From CAZJAD01 sp964543855 (lineage in GTDB: Bacteria; Electryoneota; RPQS01; DYHQ01): a stretch of DNA of 29,439 bases. A program made the position numbers and the translations under genes. Shown here in pieces: positions 1 to 7,687 of this stretch. Location: assembly GCA_964543855.1 (NCBI GenBank), contig CAZJAD010000016.1, positions 1-29,439 on the forward strand, given 5' to 3'. Each line of letters begins with the position of its first letter. The first letter of the stretch is position 1. The notes beneath the pieces were generated by a model. It made no database searches, had not been told where the DNA came from, and saw only the letters and a list, made by a program, of their open reading frames with translations.

Positions 1-119
1 CGGAGAGGAGCCTCGCGAAGCAGAGTCGGAGCAACCGGCGCAGCATCGTCCGGAACATCAATCGGAGGGGCGCGAAAGCCCCCTCGTCCCTTCTTGGAAA
101 TCTCGAAAACAAGTTCCAT
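1..119 (-). CDS. gcvPB: Glycine dehydrogenase (decarboxylating) subunit 2, N-terminal fragment
   Basis: This is the beginning of the C-terminal half of the two-subunit P-protein of the glycine cleavage system. In the known family this subunit carries the PLP-binding lysine, which lies outside the window. Only about 39 codons are present; the gene runs off the left edge. The visible start reads MELVFEISKKGRGGFRAPP, followed by IDVP. This matches the conserved opening of GcvPB: a short hydrophobic/charged start, a basic glycine-rich stretch, then a proline-rich PP-[IL]-D-VP segment. The ATG at 119 lies 41 bases after the stop of gcvPA on the same strand, so the two subunits are very likely co-transcribed. 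The ribosome binding site is weak (GAG about 10 bases upstream). The call rests on a short stretch plus the gene order, which is diagnostic for this pair. Confidence 0.85.
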   Translation of the reverse strand, partial: MELVFEISKKGRGGFRAPPIDVPDDAAPVAPTLLREAPL

Positions 120-160
120 TAGCGTCTATCTCGCGCAACGAATAAGTTCTTGCCGAATTC

Positions 161-1507
161 TCAGCCTGACACAATGTCTTTCACCGCCGCGACATAGGCA
201 TCCATTTCTTCCTTTGTGCGCTGTTCGGTAACCGCGACAAGGAGCAGATCGTCCATCCCGATGCGGAAATGCTGGAGTGGAATCCCAGCCAGTATGTTCT
301 TCGACAGCAGATGGTCCACAATTTGGGAAGGCGGCACCGCAAGCCTGAGCGCAAACTCCTTGAAGAAAGGCTGGTCAAACGCGAGTTCAACTCCCGGCAG
401 TTTCGTCAATTCCGTAGCCAGATACCGTGCCTTGGCCATGCAGGACTTGGCGACATCTCGAAGCCCTCGAGGGCCGACAAGTGTTAGGTAGATCGTGGCC
501 AGCGCTGCACAGAGCCCCTGATTGGTGCAGATATTCGAAGTCGCCCGTTCACGGCGAATATGTTGCTCGCGCGTTTGAAGAGTCAGAGCAAAACCACGGC
601 GGCCTTCCCGATCCTTCGTCATCCCAGCAACGCGCCCCGGTATCTTGCGGACGAATTCCGCCTTCGCCGCAAAGATGCCGAGACTGGGGCCTCCGTATGA
701 CGGGTCAATCCCCAAACCCTGACCTTCTGCAACAACAATGTCCGCTCCCCAAGCGCCGGGTGGCTCCAGCAATCCCATCGCGATAGGGTCCGACACCACA
801 ATCGCCACCGCTCCCCGTTCGTGAGCCGTTTCAATCAACGGCGCAATCTCTTCGATGATTCCCAAGAAATTTGGATACTCCAGGACCACGGCGGCAGTCT
901 CGTCGGTCAGTCTGTCTCGAAGATCGGTATCCTGCACGACTCCGGCTGGCGAAGGAATGATCTCTGTCTGAAGGCCAACTGCTTTGCCGATTGTCTCCGT
1001 CACTTGGCGGTAATGCGGATGCACGGTTACGGGCCAGAGGACTTTGGAGCGCCGTGTGTGAGACAACGCCAGAAGCACCGCTTCTGCGAGAGCACTCGCA
1101 CCATCATAGAGCGATGCATTGGCCGCATCCATTGCGAACAACTCGCAAATCATCGATTGAAATTCATAGATAATCTGAATCGTACCCTGTGAGACTTCAG
1201 GCTGGTACGGTGTGTAGGCGGTGTAGATTTCCGACCGCGCACCTAAGGCACGCACAGCAGCCGGAATGAAATGGTCGTAGGAGCCTGCCCCCAGAAAGTT
1301 GACCAGTTGCGTCATGTCCTTGTTCCGCTGAGCGTATGCCAGCATGGTTCGGCGCACTTCCCATTCGGATTTGCTCTCAGGAAGGCGGAGAGGTTTCTCA
1401 AGGAGCAGCTTCGGTGGTATCGCCTGCAACAGGTCCTTGAAATCACTCAGACCCATCGCCGCCAACATGGCCGCACGATCTTCGTCCGTATTCGGAATGT
1501 AGTGCAT
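161..1507 (-). CDS. gcvPA: Glycine dehydrogenase (decarboxylating) subunit 1
   Basis: N-terminal half of the split glycine decarboxylase (P-protein). With GcvPB it decarboxylates glycine and passes the aminomethyl group to the lipoyl H-protein, feeding one-carbon units to tetrahydrofolate. The protein has 448 residues, normal for GcvPA. It opens with MHYIPNTDEDRAAMLAAMG, the typical family start, followed by the LLEKPLRLPESKSE region and the conserved FLGAGSYDHFIPAAV and YTPYQPEVSQGTIQ motifs. Near the end comes TSNICTNQ, also conserved. The reading frame is open upstream to 1681, but the ATG at 1507 is preferred: it has GAGG at a good distance and matches the family N-terminus. A promoter at 1615-1643 fits this start with a leader of about 100 bases. 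The T and H proteins are not in the window. Confidence 0.95.
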   Translation of the reverse strand: MHYIPNTDEDRAAMLAAMGLSDFKDLLQAIPPKLLLEKPLRLPESKSEWEVRRTMLAYAQRNKDMTQLVNFLGAGSYDHFIPAAVRALGARSEIYTAYTPYQPEVSQGTIQIIYEFQSMICELFAMDAANASLYDGASALAEAVLLALSHTRRSKVLWPVTVHPHYRQVTETIGKAVGLQTEIIPSPAGVVQDTDLRDRLTDETAAVVLEYPNFLGIIEEIAPLIETAHERGAVAIVVSDPIAMGLLEPPGAWGADIVVAEGQGLGIDPSYGGPSLGIFAAKAEFVRKIPGRVAGMTKDREGRRGFALTLQTREQHIRRERATSNICTNQGLCAALATIYLTLVGPRGLRDVAKSCMAKARYLATELTKLPGVELAFDQPFFKEFALRLAVPPSQIVDHLLSKNILAGIPLQHFRIGMDDLLLVAVTEQRTKEEMDAYVAAVKDIVSG

Positions 1508-1536
1508 GGAGAGATCCTCGTGGAGATGCTCCAGTC

Positions 1537-1551
1537 GGGCGCACGGCGCCC
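1537..1551 (-). promoter_or_regulatory. GC-rich hairpin in gcvPA leader
   Basis: A perfect 6-bp stem with a 3-base loop (GGGCGC-ACG-GCGCCC on the plus strand) lies in the untranslated leader about 30 bases upstream of the gcvPA start. It is not followed by a T run, so it is not a normal terminator. I see no glycine-riboswitch core around it. Role unknown; it may be chance. Confidence 0.3.
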
Positions 1552-1614
1552 GCGACATTGAGGGATATAAGGAAGCAGACTGAACTACACAAGTCCTGAA
1601 GTCTATAGCTTTAT

Positions 1615-1643
1615 AATATACTGAATTCTCGATAATCAAACAA
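1615..1643 (-). promoter_or_regulatory. Sigma-70 promoter of gcvPA-gcvPB
   Basis: On the minus strand, -35 TTGTTT (1638-1643), a 17-base spacer and -10 TATATT (1615-1620). It lies about 100 bases upstream of the gcvPA ATG. The -35 matches only half the consensus, but the -10 is the same hexamer found at three other promoters here. The rest of 1682-1797, between this promoter and the end of rdgB, shows no gene or clear terminator. Confidence 0.6.
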
Positions 1644-1797
1644 GCTGGCACACCCACCCGTGGCGGCTCACGCTCGGGCACCTATCGCGAGTCTCCGCCA
1701 GGGATTCTTCGGGAGAGTGAGATTGAGCGATGCGGAACAAAAGGGTAGCAATGGGTAATCGGATTTAGGGTGGGACGAAAGGAAACTGAGCAGAGAG

Positions 1798-2400
1798 TCA
1801 GAGCTTGGTTTTTATGAGCCATTCCAGGAGTCGGCGAGCACGCTGCAAAGCCTGAGCGCGATGACTGATTCGATTCTTCTCGGCCAGTTCAATCTCTGCG
1901 AGCGTTCGGCCGTCAGGCAGCTCGAAAACCGGGTCATAGCCGAAACCGTGATGACCGCGGGGGCTCATCGCGATGCGACCGTGCAGCACGCCTTCATGCA
2001 GGTGAACGCCGCTCCCAGTTCTCAAAGCCACAACAGTCCGAAAAAGAGCCGTGCGCTTGTCGAGCGGGATCGTGTCGAGTTCCGCGAGCAGCTTCCTCAC
2101 ATTGCTTTCGTAAGTAGCATTCGGCCCTGAATAGCGAGCCGACCGGACTCCCGGCGCGCCTCCCAAAACCTCCACTTCAAGAGCCGTATCATCGGCCAGA
2201 ACCCAGTGATTGACCTGAGCCGCCACTTCCATCGCCTTCTTGAGAGCGTTCTGGTAGATCGTAGGCTGGTCCTCAACCACGGGAGACACAAACGAAAACT
2301 CCGCGAGGTTGCGCACATCCAAGGAGAGATCCTTAAACAGATGCGTAATCTCGCGGAGCTTATCAGGATTTCGAGTCGCGATAACGAGAATCGGCCTCAA
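1798..2400 (-). CDS. rdgB: dITP/XTP pyrophosphatase (RdgB/HAM1 family)
   Basis: Hydrolyses non-canonical purine nucleoside triphosphates (dITP, ITP, XTP) to monophosphates and pyrophosphate, cleaning the nucleotide pool. Length is 200 residues, normal for the family. The N-terminal nucleotide-binding motif ATRNPDKLREI is at about 8-18. The conserved VLADDTALEVEVLGGAPGV follows, with the metal-binding DD pair. Near the C-terminus come FGYDPVFELPDGRT and the SHRAQAL motif, both family hallmarks. The start is a TTG one base after the stop of the small cysteine-rich gene, so translation of the two is probably coupled and no independent promoter is needed. Confidence 0.95.
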   Translation of the reverse strand: MRPILVIATRNPDKLREITHLFKDLSLDVRNLAEFSFVSPVVEDQPTIYQNALKKAMEVAAQVNHWVLADDTALEVEVLGGAPGVRSARYSGPNATYESNVRKLLAELDTIPLDKRTALFRTVVALRTGSGVHLHEGVLHGRIAMSPRGHHGFGYDPVFELPDGRTLAEIELAEKNRISHRAQALQRARRLLEWLIKTKL

Positions 2401-2401
2401 C

Positions 2402-2599
2402 CTATCCGTAAACCTCGCCGGCGTTGCACTTGCAGACCTTCACAATTTTCTCGACGATGCGGTGGCGGCCGGTTGCGGCGCTTTCTTCAGACTGACAGAC
2501 TTTCACAACCGTGATGATCTCAGAACAAACCGGACAATGAGGTAGTCCGGCTGCCTTGACCTTCGCCACCTTGTCGGCAAAGGTTTGCCTTTTGGCCAT
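2402..2599 (-). CDS. Small cysteine-rich (zinc-ribbon-like) protein, unrecognised
   Basis: A 65-residue basic protein I do not recognise. Cysteines fall at C22-P-V-C25, C35 and C56-K-C58, spaced like a small metal-binding knuckle or ribbon. The N-terminal 20 residues are lysine-rich with heptad-like valines and alanines. No signal peptide or membrane segment is seen. It is very likely a real gene: it has a strong Shine-Dalgarno (GGGAG, 7 bases before ATG), a sigma-70 promoter just upstream (2634-2662), and ends one base before the rdgB start. Zinc binding is inferred from cysteine spacing only. It could be a ribosome- or nucleic-acid-associated factor, but nothing in the sequence proves that. 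Confidence 0.75.
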   Translation of the reverse strand: MAKRQTFADKVAKVKAAGLPHCPVCSEIITVVKVCQSEESAATGRHRIVEKIVKVCKCNAGEVYG

Positions 2600-2633
2600 C
2601 GTTTATCTCCCTTCTCTATGTCTTTTCCGACAC

Positions 2634-2662
2634 AATATATCACATTTAACACAGAAAATCAA
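2634..2662 (-). promoter_or_regulatory. Sigma-70 promoter of the small cysteine-rich gene and rdgB
   Basis: Minus strand: -35 TTGATT (2657-2662), 17-base spacer, -10 TATATT (2634-2639). The start codon at 2599 is about 28 bases beyond the expected transcription start. A small hairpin (CCTCG-CAAA-CGAGG, 2669-2682) sits just upstream of the -35. Confidence 0.75.
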
Positions 2663-2702
2663 GTGGCTCCTCGCAAACGAGGCAGCTCCATGTGAAGGCA
2701 TG

Positions 2703-2729
2703 AAAAACGCGCCGCTTTCACCCGGCGCG
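2703..2729 (-). terminator. Rho-independent terminator after the sigma/anti-sigma genes
   Basis: Minus-strand transcript: a 7-bp GC stem (CGCGCCG/CGGCGCG, 2708-2714 with 2723-2729), an 8-base loop, then five T. It lies about 50 bases downstream of the anti-sigma-like stop codon. It closes the long minus-strand gene run and insulates the rdgB promoter that follows. Confidence 0.85.
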
Positions 2730-2777
2730 ACCTGTGTCAACATTCCTTCAAACCTGTCTGCTGCCTCAGGACATCCC

Positions 2778-3257
2778 CTACGGCCCTGCTACAGGGTGGC
2801 CGTCACCCACAGCTTGGAAATGGCCGCTTGGCGGCCGGAAACTGTGATCAGTACTATCGACCCGCTCGTCCCCTGCAAGCAAATCACGGTCAATCTCCCG
2901 TTCCGGGCTGCCGGTGTACGAACGCTCCCCCATCTCCATCCCGGCAACGGACGAGGCCACCGGGAACGGATTCGACAAAGGTGGCGATGTGGGCTGCATC
3001 CCTTCGGTGAATACAGAAGAAGGCGAATCCGCCTGCTGTGGCCCGAAAAAGAGAAGTCCCACGACGACCGCCGTGGCGACTCCGACTCCCGCTGAAAGCC
3101 ACCCTCGAGTGAAGACCCAGGAATCCCAGGCTCGCACGGCCCGACCAGACTCCAGGCGCTCGATGCGGCGATGGAGGCGAGATTCAAACCCGGCTGGCGC
3201 AGCCACCCGTGGCAGGGTGCGGAGGGATGTCCGAATCACCACATAGGCCGGGTCCAT
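2778..3257 (-). CDS. Putative single-pass anti-sigma factor
   Basis: A 159-residue protein encoded directly after an ECF sigma factor. The N-terminal ~50 residues are cytoplasmic-looking and contain a LPRVAAPAGFESRLHRRIE stretch. Such short LP-x-AP-x-F-x-x-RL-x-x-RI segments are common in membrane proteins next to ECF sigma genes. One hydrophobic helix follows at about 53-71 (WLSAGVGVATAVVVGLLFF). The remaining ~85 residues are a low-complexity Ser/Pro/Gly tail, probably outside the membrane. The H-x3-C-x2-C motif of zinc anti-sigma factors is absent. The ATG at 3257 is chosen because it has GAGAG upstream and lies 49 bases after the sigma stop; an ATG at 3338 would overlap the sigma gene by 32 bases. 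Function is inferred from position and topology. Confidence 0.65.
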   Translation of the reverse strand: MDPAYVVIRTSLRTLPRVAAPAGFESRLHRRIERLESGRAVRAWDSWVFTRGWLSAGVGVATAVVVGLLFFGPQQADSPSSVFTEGMQPTSPPLSNPFPVASSVAGMEMGERSYTGSPEREIDRDLLAGDERVDSTDHSFRPPSGHFQAVGDGHPVAGP

Positions 3258-3306
3258 ACCACTCTCTTCAAATCCCCTTCCGCTATAGGCCTCCCTATTG
3301 TGCCAG

Positions 3307-3909
3307 CTACCTTCCACCTTCCGATTCCTCCGAAACAAGAAACCTTAGCCTCTTCTGCAAGCGGCTCCTTCCTCTATTCACCCTCGATTTCACCGTTCCC
3401 AATGGAACTTTGAGGATTTTGCTTATTTCTTCGTAAGAGAACTCTTGAACATCCCGCAAGAGCACGGCTTCACGGAAATGCGCGGGTAATGCACCAATCT
3501 CCCGCAGAATAATCTCGTTTTTCAAGACACCGTCGACATCGCGCTCGACATTTGAGGAGGCATCGGGCAGGTCGTAATCCCGCTCGTCAGCCCCTTTGGA
3601 ACTGATCGAAAAGAAATTCCGAATCTTACGCCGCCGCAGTTCCGTCTTCGCCAGATTCGAGGCGATGGTATAGATCCATGTAGAGAACTTGGCTACCTGG
3701 TGGTACCTATGCTTATTACGATAGACCCTCAAAAAAGTTTCCTGGACGATATCCTCGCTGAACATCGAATCGCCCAGCAGCCGATTCGTGAAGTTATACA
3801 GAGGGTCCTTGTAACGGTGAACAATCTCCTCAAAAGCGCCGGTATCACCTCTTTGGAAGGCGAAGATGAGCTCCTCGTCCGTCGGCGTCCGCGCCGATCC
3901 ATCTGTCAT
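3307..3909 (-). CDS. ECF RNA polymerase sigma factor (RpoE-like)
   Basis: Alternative sigma factor of the extracytoplasmic function group, 200 residues. Region 2 is clear (EEIVHRYKDPLYNFTNRLL, then DSMFSEDIVQETFLRVYRN and the -10 recognition part KFSTWIYTIASNLAKTELRRR). Region 4 is a helix-turn-helix: LPAHFREAVLLRDVQEFSY followed by EEISKILKVPLGTVKSRVNRG. The linker between them is acidic. It lies 13 bases after holA on the same strand and just before a one-helix putative anti-sigma factor, the usual ECF pair layout. A GGTG ribosome binding site lies 5 bases before the ATG. Upstream neighbours (uppP, LpoA-like, glmS) are cell-wall genes, which suggests, but does not prove, an envelope stress role. 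Confidence 0.93.
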   Translation of the reverse strand: MTDGSARTPTDEELIFAFQRGDTGAFEEIVHRYKDPLYNFTNRLLGDSMFSEDIVQETFLRVYRNKHRYHQVAKFSTWIYTIASNLAKTELRRRKIRNFFSISSKGADERDYDLPDASSNVERDVDGVLKNEIILREIGALPAHFREAVLLRDVQEFSYEEISKILKVPLGTVKSRVNRGRSRLQKRLRFLVSEESEGGR

Positions 3910-3922
3910 AGCTTCACCCTAA

Positions 3923-5008
3923 CTAACTCCCCGCCCCGGCCACGGGTTCCGGCGTACCACGCCCCCTCGGCATAACTTCGCATAACCAGTGATAGAACAA
4001 AATGTCTGCTTCTACCGAGCGCGTCTTCAGAGCAATCTCCAGATCCAATAGGCCCGTCAGCGCCGTCTCCAGTGACGCCACAGGCATCGCACGAGCCGCG
4101 TCAACGAACGCCTCCCGTTTCCAGTGCTGGTTACCCAGAATCCGTCGGTGGAGCTCATCGCGGTTTCGCCTCCGGTCGGTCGCTTTGATCTGCCATAGCC
4201 GGAACAAGCTCCGATGCAAGTAAGCGGCGAGGCCTAGGACGGTTTCACCACCCTCCAATAGCGCTTTGGAGAGATGCAGGCACTGCAGAAGTGATCTCTT
4301 GTGCAAGGCGTCCTCGAGCTGGTAGATTGTCACTTCAGATGTTATACCGGCAGTCCTTTGAACGGCGAGTATGTCCACCTCGTCGGCATCGCCGACAAAG
4401 AGTGCTACATGATCGAGCTTGGCCGCAAGTTCATAGAGCGACGATCTCGATGTCTCGGCGACATAACGGGCTGCCTCGTCGGTGATCTTCTTCCCCCGTT
4501 CCTGCAAGTACTTGATTATCCAGTCAATACGCTTGTCGTCCTTCAGCGGAGGATAGTGAATCCAGAGGAGAGAAGACAGCAATTCGTTCAGTGGCTTCTC
4601 TTTCAACAGCTTCTTCTTTGGTGGTCTCTCCTCCGGTCTTGGCTCCTGCTGCACTAACACGAGCCGCAATGCCGAGCTGGGCGCTTTCAGATAGGCTTCC
4701 AGAACGGCCGCCGATTCACTATCGAGTTTAGCGGGATTGTCCATATAGAGCACGCGAGTCGACCCCAGAAGCGGAAGTTCTCCGAGGGCTGCACGCATGT
4801 CCGGGGCGCTCGCCGTTTCTCCATCAATCCGCGTCAAGTTAAAATCCCGCTGCTCCAGCGGAAGCAGCACGTCCAGATAAGCCTGAGCGTCGCGGTCCCG
4901 CAGAAAATCCTCAGGGCCAACCAGCAGAACACAGGGAAAACTCTTGCCTGCTTTGACAGCCGCCCGGAACTCTGCTGGTGTCAACTTCCCAGTCGACTTC
5001 TTAGTCAC
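3923..5008 (-). CDS. holA: DNA polymerase III subunit delta
   Basis: Delta subunit of the clamp loader; with the tau/gamma and delta-prime subunits it opens the beta sliding clamp. About 361 residues, normal for HolA. The N-terminal domain has the family pattern FPCVLLVGPEDFLRDRDAQ, a degenerate AAA+ domain without a Walker A motif. Mid-protein it has ALRLVLVQQEPRPEE and the DEAARYVAETSRSSLYELAAKLD lid region, followed by the collar domain (LEDALHKRSLLQCLHLSKALLEGGE). The start is probably the GTG at 5008 with GGAG upstream. An ATG at 5065 is possible but has AAGGA directly abutting it. It lies downstream of uppP with no terminator between. Confidence 0.9.
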   Translation of the reverse strand: MTKKSTGKLTPAEFRAAVKAGKSFPCVLLVGPEDFLRDRDAQAYLDVLLPLEQRDFNLTRIDGETASAPDMRAALGELPLLGSTRVLYMDNPAKLDSESAAVLEAYLKAPSSALRLVLVQQEPRPEERPPKKKLLKEKPLNELLSSLLWIHYPPLKDDKRIDWIIKYLQERGKKITDEAARYVAETSRSSLYELAAKLDHVALFVGDADEVDILAVQRTAGITSEVTIYQLEDALHKRSLLQCLHLSKALLEGGETVLGLAAYLHRSLFRLWQIKATDRRRNRDELHRRILGNQHWKREAFVDAARAMPVASLETALTGLLDLEIALKTRSVEADILFYHWLCEVMPRGRGTPEPVAGAGS

Positions 5009-5093
5009 AGCCAAACCGGCTCCAAATATCGATATCCATAAACGGACTCCGCTTATCCATTTCATTCCTTGCCAGACAACTTGACTGCGGAAA

Positions 5094-5906
5094 TTAGAAT
5101 CTCCCGGTCGCTATCATAGCCACGAGCGTGACCGCTCCGGCCGCAAAGCAGTAGTACGCGAAGATGGCCAGCCTTCGAGCCTTTAGCATATGGATAAGCA
5201 GGGCAATGGCAAGGTAGCCGACGACCGCGGCCGTAATCATGCCCACCAGATAGACCAGAAACTCATTGGGATCGACGGCCGTGATTTTGCGAGCCTCGAG
5301 AATGGTGGCTCCCAGAATCGCGGGTACGGAAAGGATGAAGGAGAAGCGCGCCGCATTGGCCCCTGAGAACTGGCGAAAGATGCCCATGCTGATGGTCGCA
5401 CCCGACCGCGATACGCCCGGAATGATGGCCAGTCCCTGGAAGAAACCGACGGCCAACGCGTCCTGCAATGTCCCTCGCGAAAGGTCTTTGCCATTCCAGA
5501 GCCACCGATCCGCCATGAACAGCAAGAGACCCGTCATGAGCCAGAAGAACCCAACGGCAGCTGGCGAGCCAAAAAGCTCCTCCAGCGGCTCTTTGAACAT
5601 GAAGCCGATGAAGACGGTGGGAATCGTGCCCACAATAACCATTTTCAGCAAGTTCCATTCCTGGCCGTGCCGAAGGCGCGGAACGAAGATCGAGGCAATC
5701 ATGCCAAGGATATACCTACGGAAGAAGGTAATAACGGCCAGGAGTGTTCCCAGATGGACTACGATATCGAAGGCCAGTTGTGGCTCGTGATAACCCAGAA
5801 GAGCCTGCGAAACAACCAGGTGGCCTGAACTGGAAACGGGCAGGAATTCTGTCAGACCCTGAAGAGCCCCCATGAGAACTGCATCAAGGATTGTCAAGAC
5901 AATCAA
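5094..5906 (-). CDS. uppP: Undecaprenyl-diphosphatase (BacA/UppP family)
   Basis: Integral membrane phosphatase that recycles undecaprenyl diphosphate to undecaprenyl phosphate, the lipid carrier for peptidoglycan and O-antigen sugars; it also confers bacitracin tolerance in known members. It has 270 residues and multiple hydrophobic segments. The two signature loops are present: QGLTEFLPVSSSGHL at about 16-30, with the catalytic glutamate, and PGVSRSGATISMG at about 163-175, with the catalytic arginine. The start is TTG at 5906; it gives the normal family N-terminus. It follows the LpoA-like gene after 85 bases and precedes holA. Confidence 0.96.
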   Translation of the reverse strand: MIVLTILDAVLMGALQGLTEFLPVSSSGHLVVSQALLGYHEPQLAFDIVVHLGTLLAVITFFRRYILGMIASIFVPRLRHGQEWNLLKMVIVGTIPTVFIGFMFKEPLEELFGSPAAVGFFWLMTGLLLFMADRWLWNGKDLSRGTLQDALAVGFFQGLAIIPGVSRSGATISMGIFRQFSGANAARFSFILSVPAILGATILEARKITAVDPNEFLVYLVGMITAAVVGYLAIALLIHMLKARRLAIFAYYCFAAGAVTLVAMIATGRF

Positions 5907-5991
5907 CTCTCAGTTAGTGTATGGTGAATGTTCTGTCGTACCTGCTACAGTCTCTCTTCACGATCAGTCTGATGTGATTACCGGCGAGAGT

Positions 5992-7671
5992 CTATCTTAG
6001 GACCGTGAAAGCTTCGCGCTCGTACCGCAAAATGCGAACCGCCCGATTCTGCCGCCCTCCCTCAAAATCGACCCGCACCGCGGATCCTCGAAATGGTCCC
6101 GCACTGATTAGAGCTTGCCTCATCGCGCCCGGCGAATCCGGCTGATAGGTCAAGATCGTTCCGATGAAAGCCGCTGCATCGAAGCCCAAGAGTTCCCAAA
6201 GGCTCGCCGGTCGCTCGACCGAATCCCCATAGACCTGTTGCACGAGCCCGGGAGCCTCCACCTCGGGGGAAAGGGGAGCCGAGACAACCATACCGTCGCA
6301 CACTTCGGGGAATTCCTTCAGTGCCCCGGGGTCAATCCAAGCACTGTTTCCCAGCAGCATCGTGCGGCGTGGCAGCGTGCCCATCTGTGAGGCCATGTCT
6401 GCCGCGCGACCGGATGGAATCCCAAAGAAGAGTGCCCTCTGGCCTCTCTCATGGGTAGGCGGTGGTCTCAGACTGTCCGGTTCTTTGAGCAGAAGCACCT
6501 CCCCGGTGCTCGAACCCCAGAGTGCGGCCATCTCCGAATCGCTCAGAGCCGTGCTCAGCGGCGATCCCTCTTCGTCGGTCCCTCGAGACGGTGTGAAGAG
6601 CTCGCGCAAGAGTGCACGAACAGAGGGAGCCGTCGGTGAGTACCATTCCACGGCTTCAACAGCAGCGCCTGCCCTCTCAACCGCCGCGCGAAATCCCTTC
6701 TCGAGCGCCTGACCCTCTTCGTCAGATACCACAAGCTCGAGAGCGGTCCGTACCTCCAGATAGTCGGCAGCATATTCTCCTAACGCGAACCCCTGAGTCT
6801 GGCGGTTCGGCAGAAACTCGAAAACATAGTCGCTGAGACTCGTGAGTGAGTGGGCGTAGCCGGTGAGCATCAGGACCGGCACCTCGTATTGACCGGACAA
6901 GAGAGCCAGCGCAGTCGCAGAGCCTTCATCACCGGCAAAAACGAGGAGCTGAACATTGCCATCGGCGAGAATCTGACGCGCTGTTTCTACGCACTCGTAG
7001 CTGCTGGTCACTTCGCGGAACGCAACGGGAAATCGCGACGCACCACGGCTGGCTGCAAACTCCATCGACTGGCGCAAGGCTCTTGCTTCCGGAGCGTCCT
7101 GTTCAGGAAAAGCGAGCAGCACGAGCACGGCGCCGGGAGGAATCATTGGCTGCACCGGAACCAGCGCCGCTGCAATCTCCTCCACTCGCTCCCGTTCGTG
7201 GCTGGTGCGTGATCGCTCGGTCAGGTGTGGCAAGACTTTCAGCGCCTTTTCACGAAGGCGGCTGTCCGCCGCTCTTTCGACAACCCAGAGCAGTTCCTGG
7301 GCGCAGGCAATGAGTTCCTCGCCCAAGAAGAGAGCCTCTGCTCTCGCATAATGCGCATCGTCGAGGTAACTGCTCTCGGGGTAGCGATCAAAGAATCGCT
7401 CGGCCAGCTCAGCCGCCTTGGTTCCATCGCCCCGCGCCAAGTGAACACGGATAAGCAGGAACATCGCCGCATCCTCTTGAGGTGCCGCGGGCCGGCTCAG
7501 AATCGTCTCGAGTACATTCTCCGCGCGATTCAGTTCCCCGAGGCGATAGTATTCCAGGGCCTCATCCAGAAGGGAACTCCCATCAGCCGCAGCGACGGAC
7601 AGCAGACAGAGAACTGCGCATGTGAGTCCGAGCCTGCCGATGGTCGCCAGCACGGGTTTTCGGAATGACAT
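5992..7671 (-). CDS. Secreted LpoA-like protein: TPR region plus type-1 periplasmic-binding fold
   Basis: About 559 residues. The N-terminus is a signal peptide (basic MSFRK, hydrophobic stretch, AAA cleavage region near residue 27). Next come helical repeats resembling TPRs (residues ~30-150: LDEALEYYRLGELNRAENVL and similar). From ~165 onward is a domain like branched-chain amino-acid binding proteins (AVLVLLAFPEQDAPEA, LLVFAGDEGSATALALL, ELLGFDAAAFIGTIL). This TPR plus binding-protein layout is that of LpoA, the outer-membrane activator of penicillin-binding protein PBP1A. There is no lipobox cysteine at the signal peptide, unlike enterobacterial LpoA. It starts 16 bases after glmS and is followed by uppP, so a peptidoglycan role fits. 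A plain solute-binding role is the alternative. An upstream ATG at 7755 would overlap glmS and spoil the signal peptide. Confidence 0.75.
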   Translation of the reverse strand: MSFRKPVLATIGRLGLTCAVLCLLSVAAADGSSLLDEALEYYRLGELNRAENVLETILSRPAAPQEDAAMFLLIRVHLARGDGTKAAELAERFFDRYPESSYLDDAHYARAEALFLGEELIACAQELLWVVERAADSRLREKALKVLPHLTERSRTSHERERVEEIAAALVPVQPMIPPGAVLVLLAFPEQDAPEARALRQSMEFAASRGASRFPVAFREVTSSYECVETARQILADGNVQLLVFAGDEGSATALALLSGQYEVPVLMLTGYAHSLTSLSDYVFEFLPNRQTQGFALGEYAADYLEVRTALELVVSDEEGQALEKGFRAAVERAGAAVEAVEWYSPTAPSVRALLRELFTPSRGTDEEGSPLSTALSDSEMAALWGSSTGEVLLLKEPDSLRPPPTHERGQRALFFGIPSGRAADMASQMGTLPRRTMLLGNSAWIDPGALKEFPEVCDGMVVSAPLSPEVEAPGLVQQVYGDSVERPASLWELLGFDAAAFIGTILTYQPDSPGAMRQALISAGPFRGSAVRVDFEGGRQNRAVRILRYEREAFTVLR

Positions 7672-7687
7672 GATCCGTTGCCTGTTC

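Noticed and set aside
1508..1640. Glycine riboswitch upstream of gcvPA
   Set aside because: The leader is too short for the usual tandem aptamer and shows none of its conserved core when read by eye.
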